64,000 nucleotides of DNA from Hortaea werneckii (GCA_037044905.1 JBAOKB010000024.1:744001-808000); one strand, 5' to 3'; counted from the stretch's first letter, positions 47,367 to 58,575 are shown. Notes: generated by a model from the letters alone, not told the origin. Translations and numbers: made by a program.

Positions 47367-48458
47367 ATGTTCAAGATGCTCCGAGAGTTGCACGGCGTTG
47401 CTCGCCTTTATGAGCGCTTATTCTTAGATATCATCGTCTCCATCTTCTACACCCTGTTTGGCGGCCTACTCCCAAACCTCCACGTACCGTACAGACCGTT
47501 CGACGGCAAGGTCGCGATTGTCACAGGAGCCAACCCCGGCATTGGCTACCAGCTGTCACTGGATCTCGCCCGGAGAGGCGCCACCGTCTACCTAGCCTGT
47601 CGTAATGTCTCCAAAGGCGAGGAGGCAGTACAAGCCATTAACCAGGACCTCAATCGATCGGGAAATCACATAGATTCCAAAGCCGGCCGTGTGCAAGCGT
47701 TACAGCTTGATACCTCTAGCATGAGTTCTGTGCGGAAGTTCGCTGCGAAATGGACCGACGAACAGAAAGGGGAAACCCATCGACATCCTGATCCACAACG
47801 CAGGCATTTCCTCTGCGCCCAAAGGCCAGGACGTCACCGAAGAAGGCCTCGGGACCATCTACGCGACCAACTTCCTCGGCAGCTTCCTCCTCACAAACCT
47901 CCTCGAACCCTCCCTCGCCGCAGGCGCACGGGTCGTCTTCACCGCAGCAGCGGGACAATACGCCGGCAACCTGACCACCCTACTCAGCAGTCCCGGCGGC
48001 GTCCCCAAACCAAGCCTCCTCGACAAGTTACTCTAGGACGCAAAACCCCCGACTCCCAACTCTACGCCGACACGAAACTAATGCAGACCGCATTCGCCTC
48101 ACTCCTGCAAGAGCGATGGAACCGCCCGCCGTTCGCAGGCAAAGCCCTGAGCGCGCACGCCTTCATGCCCGGCTACGTCGCCACGCCCATCTTCAGCAAA
48201 ACGGCCAGTCTGCCCATCTACGTGGATCCGGTCTGGTGGGCGCTCAAGGCGTTCCGCGCGCTGAGTATCCCCGTGGAACAGGGCGGCGCGACGGGACTCT
48301 GGCTCGCGACGACGAATGAGCTGGAGGTCCGGAGGCATGGGGGTAGCTATTGGGATCGTATGACAAGGCGGATGTCGCCTGCGCAGCTTATGGATACTGG
48401 GGTGCTGCGGCGGGTTTGGCAGTGTTGGGAGAGGGATTGTGGGGCTATATGGGAGTAG
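47367..48458 (+). CDS. short-chain dehydrogenase/reductase with two offsetting frame breaks
   Basis: Starts MFKMLRELHGVARLYERL with a hydrophobic anchor (about residues 20-36). The NAD(P) motif is TGANPGIG (about 54-61) and the acidic/basic cofactor site reads ACRNVSKGEEA. After WTDEQKG (G run 47769-47772) family-like sequence continues in another frame: IDILIHNAGISSAPKG and TIYATNFLGSFLLTNLLEP. It returns near 48034 to the first frame with GRKTPDSQLYADTKLMQTAF, which carries the catalytic Y-x-x-x-K. The first frame has no stop, so the gene looks like an intact 363-residue protein, but residues ~136-222 would be nonsense. The restored middle reads FTAAAGQYAG where related enzymes have the catalytic Ser (TSS). 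Retinol-dehydrogenase-like fungal SDR; substrate unknown. Pseudogene or sequence error. Confidence 0.8.
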   Translation: MFKMLRELHGVARLYERLFLDIIVSIFYTLFGGLLPNLHVPYRPFDGKVAIVTGANPGIGYQLSLDLARRGATVYLACRNVSKGEEAVQAINQDLNRSGNHIDSKAGRVQALQLDTSSMSSVRKFAAKWTDEQKGETHRHPDPQRRHFLCAQRPGRHRRRPRDHLRDQLPRQLPPHKPPRTLPRRRRTGRLHRSSGTIRRQPDHPTQQSRRRPQTKPPRQVTLGRKTPDSQLYADTKLMQTAFASLLQERWNRPPFAGKALSAHAFMPGYVATPIFSKTASLPIYVDPVWWALKAFRALSIPVEQGGATGLWLATTNELEVRRHGGSYWDRMTRRMSPAQLMDTGVLRRVWQCWERDCGAIWE

Positions 48459-48957
48459 GGTAGGGGCTGAAGTACTTATCTTTTTTTTTTACCTTCCTTT
48501 TGCCAGTCCTTTTTGTTATGATACGTATTGATCAAATCGATGTATGTTCATCGTCATAATGCGAGTAGGGATTCTCTGACATGGGCAATATGTTTTAGTC
48601 TGTCAAAAGTGGCAAACTTAGCGAGGCATGGGTGAAGTGACAGTCATGGCCTGGCTGATTTTGGTAGTGTCCCACGTAACAAAGTAGTCACCAGTCCTCT
48701 TGATGAACAGCATGTAAAGATCGTAGGAGAAATTTGTCATTTGAACGTTGCATTTCATAACAGTAAGGCCTCATATCCTGAGCGAGATTCTACGCTACGA
48801 AAAAAAGGACATTTGATCGACCTCTAAAACTCCGTGGCCACCTCCTCCATCCCCCTCCCACACGGAAATGCTTAAAAGAATAGTCATAACATTAAGGGTA
48901 ACGTGCTCATGCAAAAGAACGCTCGTCAAACTGAAAAGCACAGAGCTGGTCAATCGC
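48459..48957. other. intergenic between convergent genes
   Basis: 3' flanks of the dehydrogenase and P450 genes. A T10 run lies at 48481-48490. No coding signal. Confidence 0.55.
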
Positions 48958-50852
48958 TTAGGCGACCGCAGGGTACACCTTCGGGACCTTGGGCTCCTCG
49001 TAGGCTGGCGCAAGGCCGTCCCAGTCCCAGAGCTTGCCGTCAGCTCTGTGAGTCAGATCCCAGCGGTCTTCCTTCTTGTCCTTGAGGGTGTAGCCGGCGT
49101 CCTCGCAGCCGTCAAGGATGTAGCGCTTCTTGCCTTCGCTGCGCGGCGTGATGTCGACCGGGAAAGGCTTGGCCATCGTAATGACGTAGGGGTTGACCTC
49201 GTAGTATGGTGGCGTGGTGCCCTCCTTGGCCTTGATGTCGAATGACCATGCGAGTGCGCCGAAGAGTGTGCAGAGTTCGAAGTAGGTGAGATCGACACCT
49301 GGGCATGAGCGGTTGCCGTAGCCGAACGAGATGTCACCGCGGAGGTTGGGGAACTCAGTCAAAGGCTCCTTGTAGGTCGGGTACGATGGGTCGATCCACC
49401 GCTCAGGAACGAACTGGTTCGGCTTCGGGTACATGTTCTCCTCGCGGCTGATAAGGCTGAGGCGAAAGTTAGCGTTTGCGTCGATGCAGCGAAAGACATT
49501 GTCAACTTACAAATGGTTCGCGTGCAACATGGTGCCCTTCTTGATCAGGTAGCCATCATAGACGTCATCCTCGAGCGCCTCGTGAGGAACGCCGAGAGGA
49601 GTAGACTGGCGCCATCGGAGGACTTCCTTGACAGTCGCACGGAGCTTGGGCAGGTTAGGGATATCTTCAATGGCCGGCAGACGGTCGCCGCAGACGCGGT
49701 CGACTTCCTCCTGGAGCTCACCGAGCCACTCCGGGCGATGAGCAATGGCAAGGAAGAAACCGTGGAGAGGACCGCCGATGGTAGCGATGGCAACGAAAGA
49801 GCTGGAACCGATGGCGTAGGCTGCTTCGTGGAAGTCACACTTCGTAGCTTCGATACCCTTCTCCTGGTTGAGCCACAGCATGCTCCAGCACTCCTCAGCA
49901 GTGCCCTTGTTGACACGGTCCTTGACGTCGTTGAGTGCCTCGTAGAATGCGTCGGTCATCTCCTGCTTTCGTCGAGACTCTGCCTGCTTGAATGGAGAGA
50001 TGGCGTGTGGAAGATGTTGCAAGAAAGTGAGCTTGTTAATGATCGGGCCAGCCGGAGAAACGGCCTTGAGGAGGTCAGGTACGATGGTAAGAAGCTTCTT
50101 GCCGTGCTCAGCGTCACCCCACGCAATGCTGGCAATAGTCCTGGCGCAATGGGTGATCATGTGCTCAGACCAGCGGTCAGGCGTCTCGACAAGACGGCGG
50201 AGGGTCTTCTTGTTCTCTGCGACAGGCCAGCCGTAGAAGTTCTTCGGGTGGGAGTGCCTCATGATGGTGTGGATGAAGTTCTTGTGCCTCTTGAAGTCCT
50301 CGCTGTAGCCAGAGAGGGGCAGGATCTCCATGTCCTCCTTTACACCGATGGCAGCCGGCAATGCGTTACGATCGCAGTAGTTCTTCTGCCTCCTCACAAA
50401 CAGGTCGCGAGCAACCTTGTCTGTCTCGATCCAGGCGTGGGTGGTACCCATGACCTTCCACTCATAAATGGGGCCATACTTCTTGTGGAGAGCGCCGAAA
50501 TGGAAAGCCGACTCAATGCCTGTCTCTGGGACGTCCCAGAAACGACCCGCCCACGGGAGACCTGTACCGGCATGTCAGTCAAGCTCAAGATGCATCGGAG
50601 TTTTTCAAGTGACGTACCCGGTAGCCTGGGCAATGGCTTGACACCGGCGGGAAGCTTTCTCCTTCCTCTAAGAATTCTCTCTAAAACGAAGACGAAAACG
50701 AGACAGAAACCCAGAGCAACCTTGGGGTTTTGCAGCAGGGCAAACCCCGTGGCAGCGGTGGTGGCGGCGTTGATGTTCTCGGCGAATGAAGCATTGGAAT
50801 CGGCGGCAACGAAAGGCTCGCCATGTGCGACCTCGACAGATTGATGAGCCAT
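48958..50852 (-). CDS. cytochrome P450 monooxygenase
   Basis: Three exons (50618-50852, 49511-50561, 48958-49456) join to 594 residues with no frame problem. An N-terminal membrane anchor (VALGFCLVFVFVLERIL, about 44-60) is followed by a Pro-rich hinge (PLPRLPGLPWAG). The K-helix ExxR is EVLRW, the PERF-like motif is FVPERW, and the haem-binding loop is FGYGNRSCPG (Cys about 480). It should insert one oxygen atom using electrons from an ER P450 reductase. The I-helix reads YAIGSSSFVAIATIGG, lacking the usual acid-Thr pair, which may mean an unusual oxygen-activation site. The C-terminus is extended (about 60 residues after the haem region). Family and substrate cannot be assigned. No biosynthetic cluster surrounds it. 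Confidence 0.92.
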
Positions 50853-52100
50853 GGCCGCAGTGTCGTCGGCGGTGGCACAGAGAAAGAAGAGGTGGTTGTG
50901 TGTATCTAGAGAGGATCTGGGGAAGGCGACAAAACCAAGGACTGCTAGGAGACTGGAGGAGCCCGCCACCTTTTAGTTTGGCGACCCAGCTCCGGATGAT
51001 AAAGTTTACAAAGAGCATCCGCTCCAGTCAGCCTGACGAGAGCTCCCATACCGTAAAAAGAAAATGAATAGATCCCGATGCGCAGCCACCGAGTCAGCAC
51101 GGGCGATAGGATGCGCCCTGCATGCCCACGATTTGTTTTTAGCAGCAGATTTGGCGAGAGTTAGGGGACACGGAGAGTTTAAGCCCCGACCTGCCGACAG
51201 CCAACACGATCTTGGGAGCGAGGGGCTTTACTTCAACGGGACATTCCAAGCAGCCTTTTCTCTGTAAAATTGGGGTTCTTTGCCCGGCAGGTGGGCTCTG
51301 GCGCCCTGCCCTCTCTCTCCTGTCGGGCCCGGCATCTGGCAAATGACGATGTTGTTCCCAGCGAGTCAGGACCGACCGGTATACGTTGAAGTCCGACAAT
51401 GCGGGTGCGGTGAGATGGGGCCCGCTTGCTGGTTGCCAGCCTGGTCAGTGAGATCGAAGACCGGCGCCGACGATCGCCGCCCCTCGCTCTGATGGGGAAT
51501 GCGGAGGGCCCTGTCGATACGGGCGCGCTTCTGAGCTTGGTCGCACGCCAGCGCGCGAATGACAGGCTCGTCATGCGTCGCGCCAAGAACGGTATCGCGC
51601 TCACCTCAGCAACACGCCAACCATGCGACCAGCAGTCTGAGTGCTGTACAGGGCACCAACGGGAGTACCGGCGGTACAGCTACAAAGCACACGGCGCGGG
51701 CACCGGCTAGGCAGCATGGCGGAGCCGAAGTGTAAAATTACTGACATCGAATCGGTTGTACAGGTAATCTTGGTTCTATACGCGACCGCTGCACGTGGCG
51801 TGCCGACTTCCTGAATGGTTCGGCCGGCGGGTGAGCTGCGCGCAGTGTTGCCATCAGCCCAGCCAGCCGAGCCAGCCAGCCACTTGGCTCCCTGACCTTC
51901 AGAGCACGAGCGACTGGTTCAAGGCACATCCCCGCGTCGTGGTATTGGGAAACTAGCAGGCGTTGCCAACGCTGTTTGGTGCATGTTATTCCCTCGCTAC
52001 CATTAACACAAGCATCTACAGTACAAGAGCACGGGTGCTATTCTTGACATCTCGTGCTAGTCGCGCTCCTCGCGGAAGTCATATGGCAAAGTTTTCTATC
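50853..52100. other. 1.2-kb intergenic stretch, no gene seen
   Basis: Contains the P450 promoter and the 3' flank of the next minus-strand gene. Several short frames exist but none reads like a conserved protein. A short CCAG(C)-type repeat (agccagccgagccagccagcc) lies near 51859-51880. Confidence 0.5.
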
Positions 52101-52897
52101 TCACACGTCCTCGTGAAACATGCTTCGTCGCTCGGTAGGCGATGTCTCCGTGCTCCCCGTCGTGCCTAAACTGCTATTATTCTTCCTGTGAGCACTGGCG
52201 CCGCGCGACTGTCCAGAGGTCTCCATGTGCGGTCGTGGACTGACGCTTCTCAAGCTCATGTTGCTTGCCTCGGCCTGGTCGCCAAACGGGTTTGGCTGCA
52301 ATGCGCACCCCCATGCATCTCCTCATCGTACCGGGCGTCAACTTCTTGCTGTCGTGACTTACTCCTCCCTCTACCCTCTTCAATGCCGCCAGCGCCTACT
52401 TCCCTAGGACCACCGTAGCCGCTGCCGCCATATGGTCCTTGGCCGGGGTCTTGCAGGCTGAGCTCCTGCTCCTCGTAATAGCCGCCCGCCTCATTGTCAA
52501 CTCGTGCGTCCCATGCCTCGTCTGGATCGAGAGGCCCAAAGCCCCGTCTTTCACCAGTACTTCTTCTGCTTCCACCGTATCCAGTGCTCTCGTATGCTCC
52601 GCCCGCCGATCGCTGATTACGTAAAGCATTCCACTTGTCTGATATCCATCCTTTGATGCCGTCTGGTGCTGGCGTAGCACCGCGGAAAGACGAATTGTCG
52701 CGTTGCCGGAACGGATTCAAGTTCGGAGGTGGCAGACCAAGTCGTCGTGCTCGGTAATGGGCCCAGCTTAAGAGCGAGTAAGCATCATGCCAACACATGG
52801 AGCTCAAGTTTACCATGGCTTACAGAATGTATCCAGCGCCTCCAAGAACAACCACCACCACTAAGAGGATGAAGAAGAGTCCCCAGCCAGAGGCCAT
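52101..52897 (-). CDS. small single-pass membrane protein, 'acid phosphatase-like' fungal family, with one frame break
   Basis: Exon 1 (52824-52897) encodes MASGWGLFFILLVVVVVLGG, an N-terminal anchor. After a 57-nt intron, exon 2 starts WAHYRARRLGLPPPNLNPF, a signature I associate with fungal proteins labelled acid phosphatase-like, though no phosphatase motif is present. The rest is a disordered cytoplasmic tail rich in Gly, Tyr, Ser and Arg. At the C5 run 52308-52312 (G5 on the coding strand) the frame breaks. One extra base would continue into NPFGDQAEASNMSLRSVSPR and end SPTERRSMFHEDV, giving 246 residues. Uncorrected, it ends at 52256 with a nonsense tail. Function unknown. It diverges from the DAG/LCB-kinase gene. 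Confidence 0.75.
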
Positions 52898-53332
52898 CGC
52901 TGATGTATTACTTCATGCACCAGCTTGAAATCGAAGACAGGTGCCGCGAGCGTGTGCAGCCTTCACCAAGCCGGCTCTCGACAGCTGCCGTCCCTCGCGC
53001 GGGAGCTCAAGCTTTTAGCCAGAGGTGTCAAACAGCCGCTATGCAAGTCGTGATGTTGCTTTCGTGGCTGCAAAGCCTCTAGTAAGCAATGCAGAAAGGT
53101 TGCGCGCATTGCTTGGTTGGGTCGCGAAAGCAGCTTCGGCTTGCAGATCCAGCCAGCATGGTCCAAGCTCCAGGATCGACTCCTACCCCGCGGATTGCTT
53201 AAAGTGAGACACGATTTCAAGCCGATACGCAAACGGTGCGCATTAGGTCAGCCGCCCTTCATTTCCAATAGGCCAGCGTTTACGGTTGATTATATTATGC
53301 CCAACATCTACCATTAGCCGCAAGGGCTGGTC
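52898..53332. other. shared divergent promoter region
   Basis: 435 bp between two divergent starts. No gene recognised. Confidence 0.5.
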
Positions 53333-54825
53333 ATGGGTGCTCAGGACGATGCCAGAGTACAGACGGAGGGCAAGCTGGATGGGAGGTTGGTGACCTTCAC
53401 ATATAAGGGCGCTGATAAGCCTGAAGAAAGGGAACTGTCATGGTCTGAGGGTCAGTCATCGGCATGCCCTCCCGCCACACGGATACCACAGGGAACTGAC
53501 GTACATCCAGCGGACGGGTGACGATTAAGTTGCCGGGTCATGACATTATTGCGATCCTGCCTACCAATGCTCAAGAAAGCAATGCCCACTCCATCCTTCA
53601 TGTGGCCAAGTCACCTGAAGGCGAACATGACGGCGTACCATTCACCTTCGCGGCTGCAACGGCAATCAATCTACCCTTGCCGGTCGTGACCGATTTTGGC
53701 CGTCCAGATGGCAATTACTGGCAGCCGCGTCAAGGACATGGCCAAGACAGTCGCCAAATCCACGTTGTTGTGTCCATAGGTTCCGGAACCGGCCAGGCTC
53801 TGGCTGTATGCCAGTACATGCTCAAGCCTCTGCTGCAGAGCGCCTGCTCCTTGACGGAAAGCGATTACACACTTCATGTAACAACATCAGAAATGACCGT
53901 CACCGATCTCACTCGGGACGTCTTCTTGCCACAAGCCAACAAGGGCGTGGCGCAGGCTATCATCCTGCTGAGCGGTGACGGAGGGATGGTGGATGTTATT
54001 AACGCTATTCTTTCAGCACAGCGCCAGACGACCTTTGTGAAGCCCTGTATCACCCTTCTCCCACTGGGGACAGGAAATGCTCTGGCGAATAGCGCCGGCA
54101 TCAACAGTGACAACACTGCGGGTCTGAGGACCTTGCTCCATGGTGCTCCGAAGGGGTTGCCACTCTTTCGAGCGAACTTCTCACCAGGAGCTCGTCTACT
54201 CGTGGACCATCAACGAAAGGAGCAGCACTTACATCAAGAGAATGGCGTGCCGATAGCCTACGGCGCAGTAGTATGCTCCTGGGGTCTACATGCCAGCCTC
54301 GTAGCTGACAGCGACTCGGCCGAATATCGCAAATTCGGCGCCGAGCGCTTCCAAATGGCCGCCAAAGACTTACTCTACCCATCAGATGGTTCAACAGCAC
54401 ACCGGTATCTTGGCAAGCTGTCTGTACTGTGTGCCTCGGAGGACGGGCAATCTGAATGGAGAGCGATTGACCGAGACACGCATGGCTACGTCCTCGCTAC
54501 CCTAGTCAGTCAGCTAGAAAAAGGCTTCACGATCAGTCCGGCATCCAAACCTCTCGACGGGGCACTCAGACTCATACATTTCGCCCCTGTGGGCGGGGAG
54601 GAGACTATGGAGATCATGACTAAGGCTTACCAGGGCGGACAGCATGTCAGTGATGAGAGGGTGAGCTATGAACGTGTGGAAGGGATCCGTATAGACTTTG
54701 CCGAGACGGAGACGAGGTGGCGGAAGGTTTGCATCGATGGGAAGATTATCTGCGTCGAGCCGGATGGCTGGGTCGAAGTGAGGACGCATGCGGAAGGAGT
54801 TGTAGACCTCGTCGTGTCACAGTAA
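53333..54825 (+). CDS. DAG/long-chain-base kinase-family protein, with one probable frame break
   Basis: Exon 1 (53333-53450) encodes a DGRLVTFTYKG start. A 60-nt intron (GTCAGT, branch ctgac, CAG) leads to exon 2 (53511-54825). The catalytic-domain motifs are VVSIGSGTGQA, LLSGDGGMVDVINAIL (GGDGT-like nucleotide site) and LLPLGTGNALANS. The accessory lobe holds YGAVVCSWGLHASLVAD and ends VCIDGKIICVEPDGWVEV. Such enzymes phosphorylate diacylglycerol or sphingoid bases; the exact lipid is not clear, and the final Thr of GGDGT is Met here. The splice joins out of phase and hits a stop. One base missing, for example in the G run 53516-53518, would fix it and give 477 residues. Confidence 0.78.
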
Positions 54826-55307
54826 TCTGATTAGGCTACTTGCCCTCGAAATTGATATCATAGAGACTCTTAGAACGTCAAGCTTGAGATAATGAAGAGA
54901 CAAGGATCCATATGATTCATGTGTCGTATATCCAAGTACAAAGAAAACCTGTTTGAAGAAACATCAATTCGCTCATTGTACAGTCGGAACTTGACAGAGG
55001 GCAATAACAATGGCTTTGGAATAGGCCGACAGGTTCCAAGGCACAGACGTCTGCCCGTGGTCGTTCTTCTCCTACTCGAGATCTGTGGACAAGCGCCTCA
55101 GTCCCTTGCCTGAACGGAAAGGACTCATTGCACTCGATGGCAATGCAGAGTCCTGGAACTACACGAGGAAAATCATTCCGACCTTGGGCCTTATCATCAG
55201 GCTTGACGGTAAAAGTTTAAACCACGAAGATAGCCTGACTGAAACTCTGGAGTGGATTTATGTTCTCGAACTAAATACCCAAGCCTTTGCAGATGCCATG
55301 AAAGGCG
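54826..55307. other. intergenic between convergent genes
   Basis: 3' flanks of the kinase-family gene and the GH47 gene. No coding signal. Confidence 0.5.
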
Positions 55308-57425
55308 TTAAACGGGAGTTCCAGCAACCTGTCTCACGTTAGAACAGCTCCTCCAACCAAACGGAGAAGGCAGGAAAGAGTTGGAAACCCACCTTGAAAG
55401 GATGTGCCTCGGTGTTATACACGTACTCGTTGACGCCGCCGCTGTTGACTTGCCAGGGGGCTTCCTCCGTGTGGATCAAGTAGCTATGATCAGAAACATC
55501 AGTACCGTCTCAAGCCTATGGAGGGAGAGAGAGACTCACCTATACTTCAAGACCTCAGCGAAAGAGGAAGCTGTCCTGGAAATTCTGGAACGAACCACCG
55601 TTCACGGCGTTCACGTCGGTGATTTCCGCGAAACCTGAACCCGCCCTGCAAGTGGCGTTGATGGCTTTGAAACCATTCCAGGAGTACTGAAGTGAATGTC
55701 AGCGTGCGTTTGGTGTGTTTGAGAAGTGCAAAAAGCTCACCTCCTGATACTTGCTGTCGCCTGTGGCCCTGTATGCGTAGTAGAAGCTCTCAAGGACTTC
55801 GGGTCGAAGTATGTACTGGCTGTTTGTGATGTAGAAGCCGGCCTATCAGGAATTAGTGATAGCGGAGACAAGGGTATTGCTCTGTCCGCTTACCCGCTCG
55901 TAGAACTCAGCTTGATCTGCTGGCACAGAAGAATTGTCCCAAGCAAAAGATTCTGGACCGATCCCCGTCAACGTCTACGATGCTCGTTAGCAGCCCGGCC
56001 ATTGTGTATGGTAGAAGGGCAGATGTGGACACTCGCCTGGTTGTACGTATCTTCACATCCTTCAACAAGCTGCAAGCCAAAATCAATGTACTTCTGCTCG
56101 TCAAGCACAAGGCCTCCGAGAATAAAGTTGCCGCCATCGAAGCACGCCAAATGACCGGAGGTCTTGTCAAGTGTCCTGTTCTCGTACTGAGCGAGGAACG
56201 TCAGATCCGGGCGAGAAGATGGGTGAGAAGCCAAATGCTCGATGGTGCTGTCTGCTGCAGTGATCCAACTGTGTATTGATCAATACTAGAATGCTTTCCT
56301 TTTGTATATATTTGGCTTACTGATCTCTGTACTCTCCAAACCTATCACTGTCGTACACATACATCTGATGAATTCATTAGCCTAGCACATTGAGTGTCGA
56401 TGTTGAAGGCAAGTCACCTTGATGAGATACTCGTAGTAGCTATCATCTCCGCCGTTCCAGCCACCAGAAGCGTCGGTGAACAGACCAGTAGAGATGTCGA
56501 CATTCGTGCCTAGGAGACCTGGCCAAGGCACGTTATAGGCCGGCTGAGGGTTCAACAGGTACGACTCAGCTTTCTGTGTAAGTTGAGCATAGGTTTCGTT
56601 TCCTGTGAGATCGGACAGCCGCGTCCATTCGAGAACAAGAGTTCCAATAGTCGCAAGCCCGTTAGTTGTCGAGCCGTCGTTGCTGCGGTCGCTAAAGATC
56701 AAATTGTTGTAGGGGATACCGGTTGGCGTTTCAAAGGCGTAGCTGAGGTTGTTGGCGAGATTTGCGGCTTGGTTGAGCAAATCGGGGACATAATCAGGCT
56801 TCGATATTTTGTCAGTAGCCTTTCGTGCGCACATCAGGGAGATGGGAGAATTTACATTGTCGGCTAGATGTGAGAGTGGTCCGCTCAAAAGATCGTACCC
56901 CGACAGAAGTCCACCAAGGTATCTAATAGTCGTTTCGAAAAGACTGACAGCCTCATCCTGGTAAGAAACGCTCCAGTCGATTGTTGGCACGTATGCGATG
57001 ATTTGGTTTATGATCTCGGGACACTCCATTACAAGAGCTGTTGACAATGCATCGGCAGCGGAAGCTCCCCAGCCATTGCGGGAGTTGCTAAACCCATTGT
57101 CTAGCGGACGGAGCTCATCATTGGGGAACGCATATCTGAAGGAGAATTAGCGCGGATCATCATCCTCAAACTCTTGTGATGCAGACCTGTAATAGCCATC
57201 CCATGCATATTGAAATGCTTCTTTCACTGCCGCTGCGCGTGCTTTGGGATCGTTTGTGTAGTCTGGAGGATATTCTGGATGCTTTCCTGGCCATGTGTCA
57301 TTGCCATTGCTATGGCCATGGCCCTTGCCGTGGCCTTTTCCAGGGTGGTTGTCTTTGGGATCATACGAGTCTTGTGTTGGCAGGCCAAATGCAAGGGGCA
57401 GAAATATGAGTGAGTAGAGCTTCAT
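55308..57425 (-). CDS. secreted GH47 class I alpha-mannosidase, ten exons, one frame break
   Basis: Exons: 57187-57425, 56856-57135, 56418-56798, 56321-56364, 56037-56268, 55894-55974, 55741-55842, 55540-55686, 55393-55483 and 55308-55328. A signal peptide (MKLYSLIFLPLAFGLP) and a His/Gly-rich linker precede the GH47 barrel. Its motifs include ELRPLDNGFSNSRNGWGA, GGDDSYYEYLIK, GHLACFDGGNFILGG, YILRPEVLESFYYAYRATGD, a DSFLFAEVLKY block and the EF-like Ca site in YVYNTEAHPF. GH47 enzymes trim alpha-1,2-mannose from N-glycans; the signal peptide and lack of a membrane anchor suggest a secreted form. An extra base in the A run 55561-55563 breaks DSFLF|AEVLKY. Removing it gives 538 residues. The fifth intron starts GC (GCGAGT), a GC-AG intron. 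Confidence 0.88.
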
Positions 57426-58575
57426 GTCTGTACAAAGCAAGCCGTCTCACTAATTCTCCAACTGTCACTAGAAGACAGCCTTGAAAGTAGGGAAACGCCA
57501 TCGGGAAGAGAGGGGAATGCCAACTACTTATCACCCTCCACTTGCTCAGGGGAGGTATCAAGGTCATCGAACATGGCACCCCGGCCGGTTAGCCTAGCAT
57601 GCGCCGCCAGGATCCATCCTCTGCACGGTCTATTGAACACAGGCAGAAGCGTATGCTGTTGACTTTTCATCAGCAGCAGACACACATCTTGCCCGACGGA
57701 TCGACAAGCATATAGATCTCCTAATTTCCTTTTGGGTAGAGCCTCACAGGCGCTCAGCCAACCACAACCATCGTAGGGGTTTCCTCCATGCCACCTGATC
57801 CCCGCAGGTGGAGAGCAGCAGTGCAGATCTCCTGCGGGAAATGCGCCCGGATGAACATGAGAACGCCGGAAAAGGGTTGAAGTTAGGTATGGGCAGTCGG
57901 CACCTCGGTAGGAACCTTCCGCGAGTGAGCCAAATGGCTTTATTGGTGCTCATTGGTGGCCGCCAGGCTGGAAACACGCCCAGGTGCCATAGCATTCGAT
58001 ATGGACATTCAAACCTGATGTGGCAACCCGCTGAATATTCCTTAAGCCCCAGTCGCTGTCGTGACTCCTCATCGCAGCCCTGACACAGCCTTGACCAGCA
58101 GACACATGGAGGCCGCATGCATCTGTCTAACGCATGTATGATCAGTAGGGAGACGCTACAGTGTTAGCTTCGGCGGTACAACAATACCTGAGCTGTTAGG
58201 AACAGGAGAAGATCTGCGGCAAAAGAAGCCGGGGAAGCTTGGCTAGACGTCGGAGATGTGGAGGAGAACCTGGGGCAAGAGTTCACGAGGAGGGTTCCGT
58301 CAGGCGCCATGCTCGCACGACTAACAGACAAAAGGACTCATGACAAATTGACTTGATCTGATATGACGTGCGTTGAGAGGAAGTGCAGTTGCTGCTACAG
58401 TCTACCCGATGAAATTCCCGTAACAATATGTATGTCGCCGCTCCCGCGTGTACAACACATGGCACTAGCGCACAAGCCCATGCTCCCATGCCCTTTGTTC
58501 TACATAGATCCACGGAGCGGGAGACTTCGCCAGTTGGACCTCATAGCTTTGATGTGTGGCAGGGCCGCCGGACAG
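57426..58575. other. 1.15-kb intergenic stretch, no gene seen
   Basis: GH47 promoter and 3' flank of the AGC kinase gene. No conserved frame recognised. Confidence 0.5.

Noticed and set aside
47988..48036. 47-nt intron (GTCCCG...CTCTAG) to explain the second SDR frame change
   Set aside because: The donor is poor and it would remove family-like sequence (PKPSLLDKLL); it also leaves the first shift unexplained.
49513..50844. Plus-strand 443-codon frame opposite the P450
   Set aside because: Antisense shadow of a gene with clear P450 motifs and clean exon joins.
52294..52307. 13-14-nt intron to fix the small membrane protein's frame
   Set aside because: Far below any credible fungal intron length.
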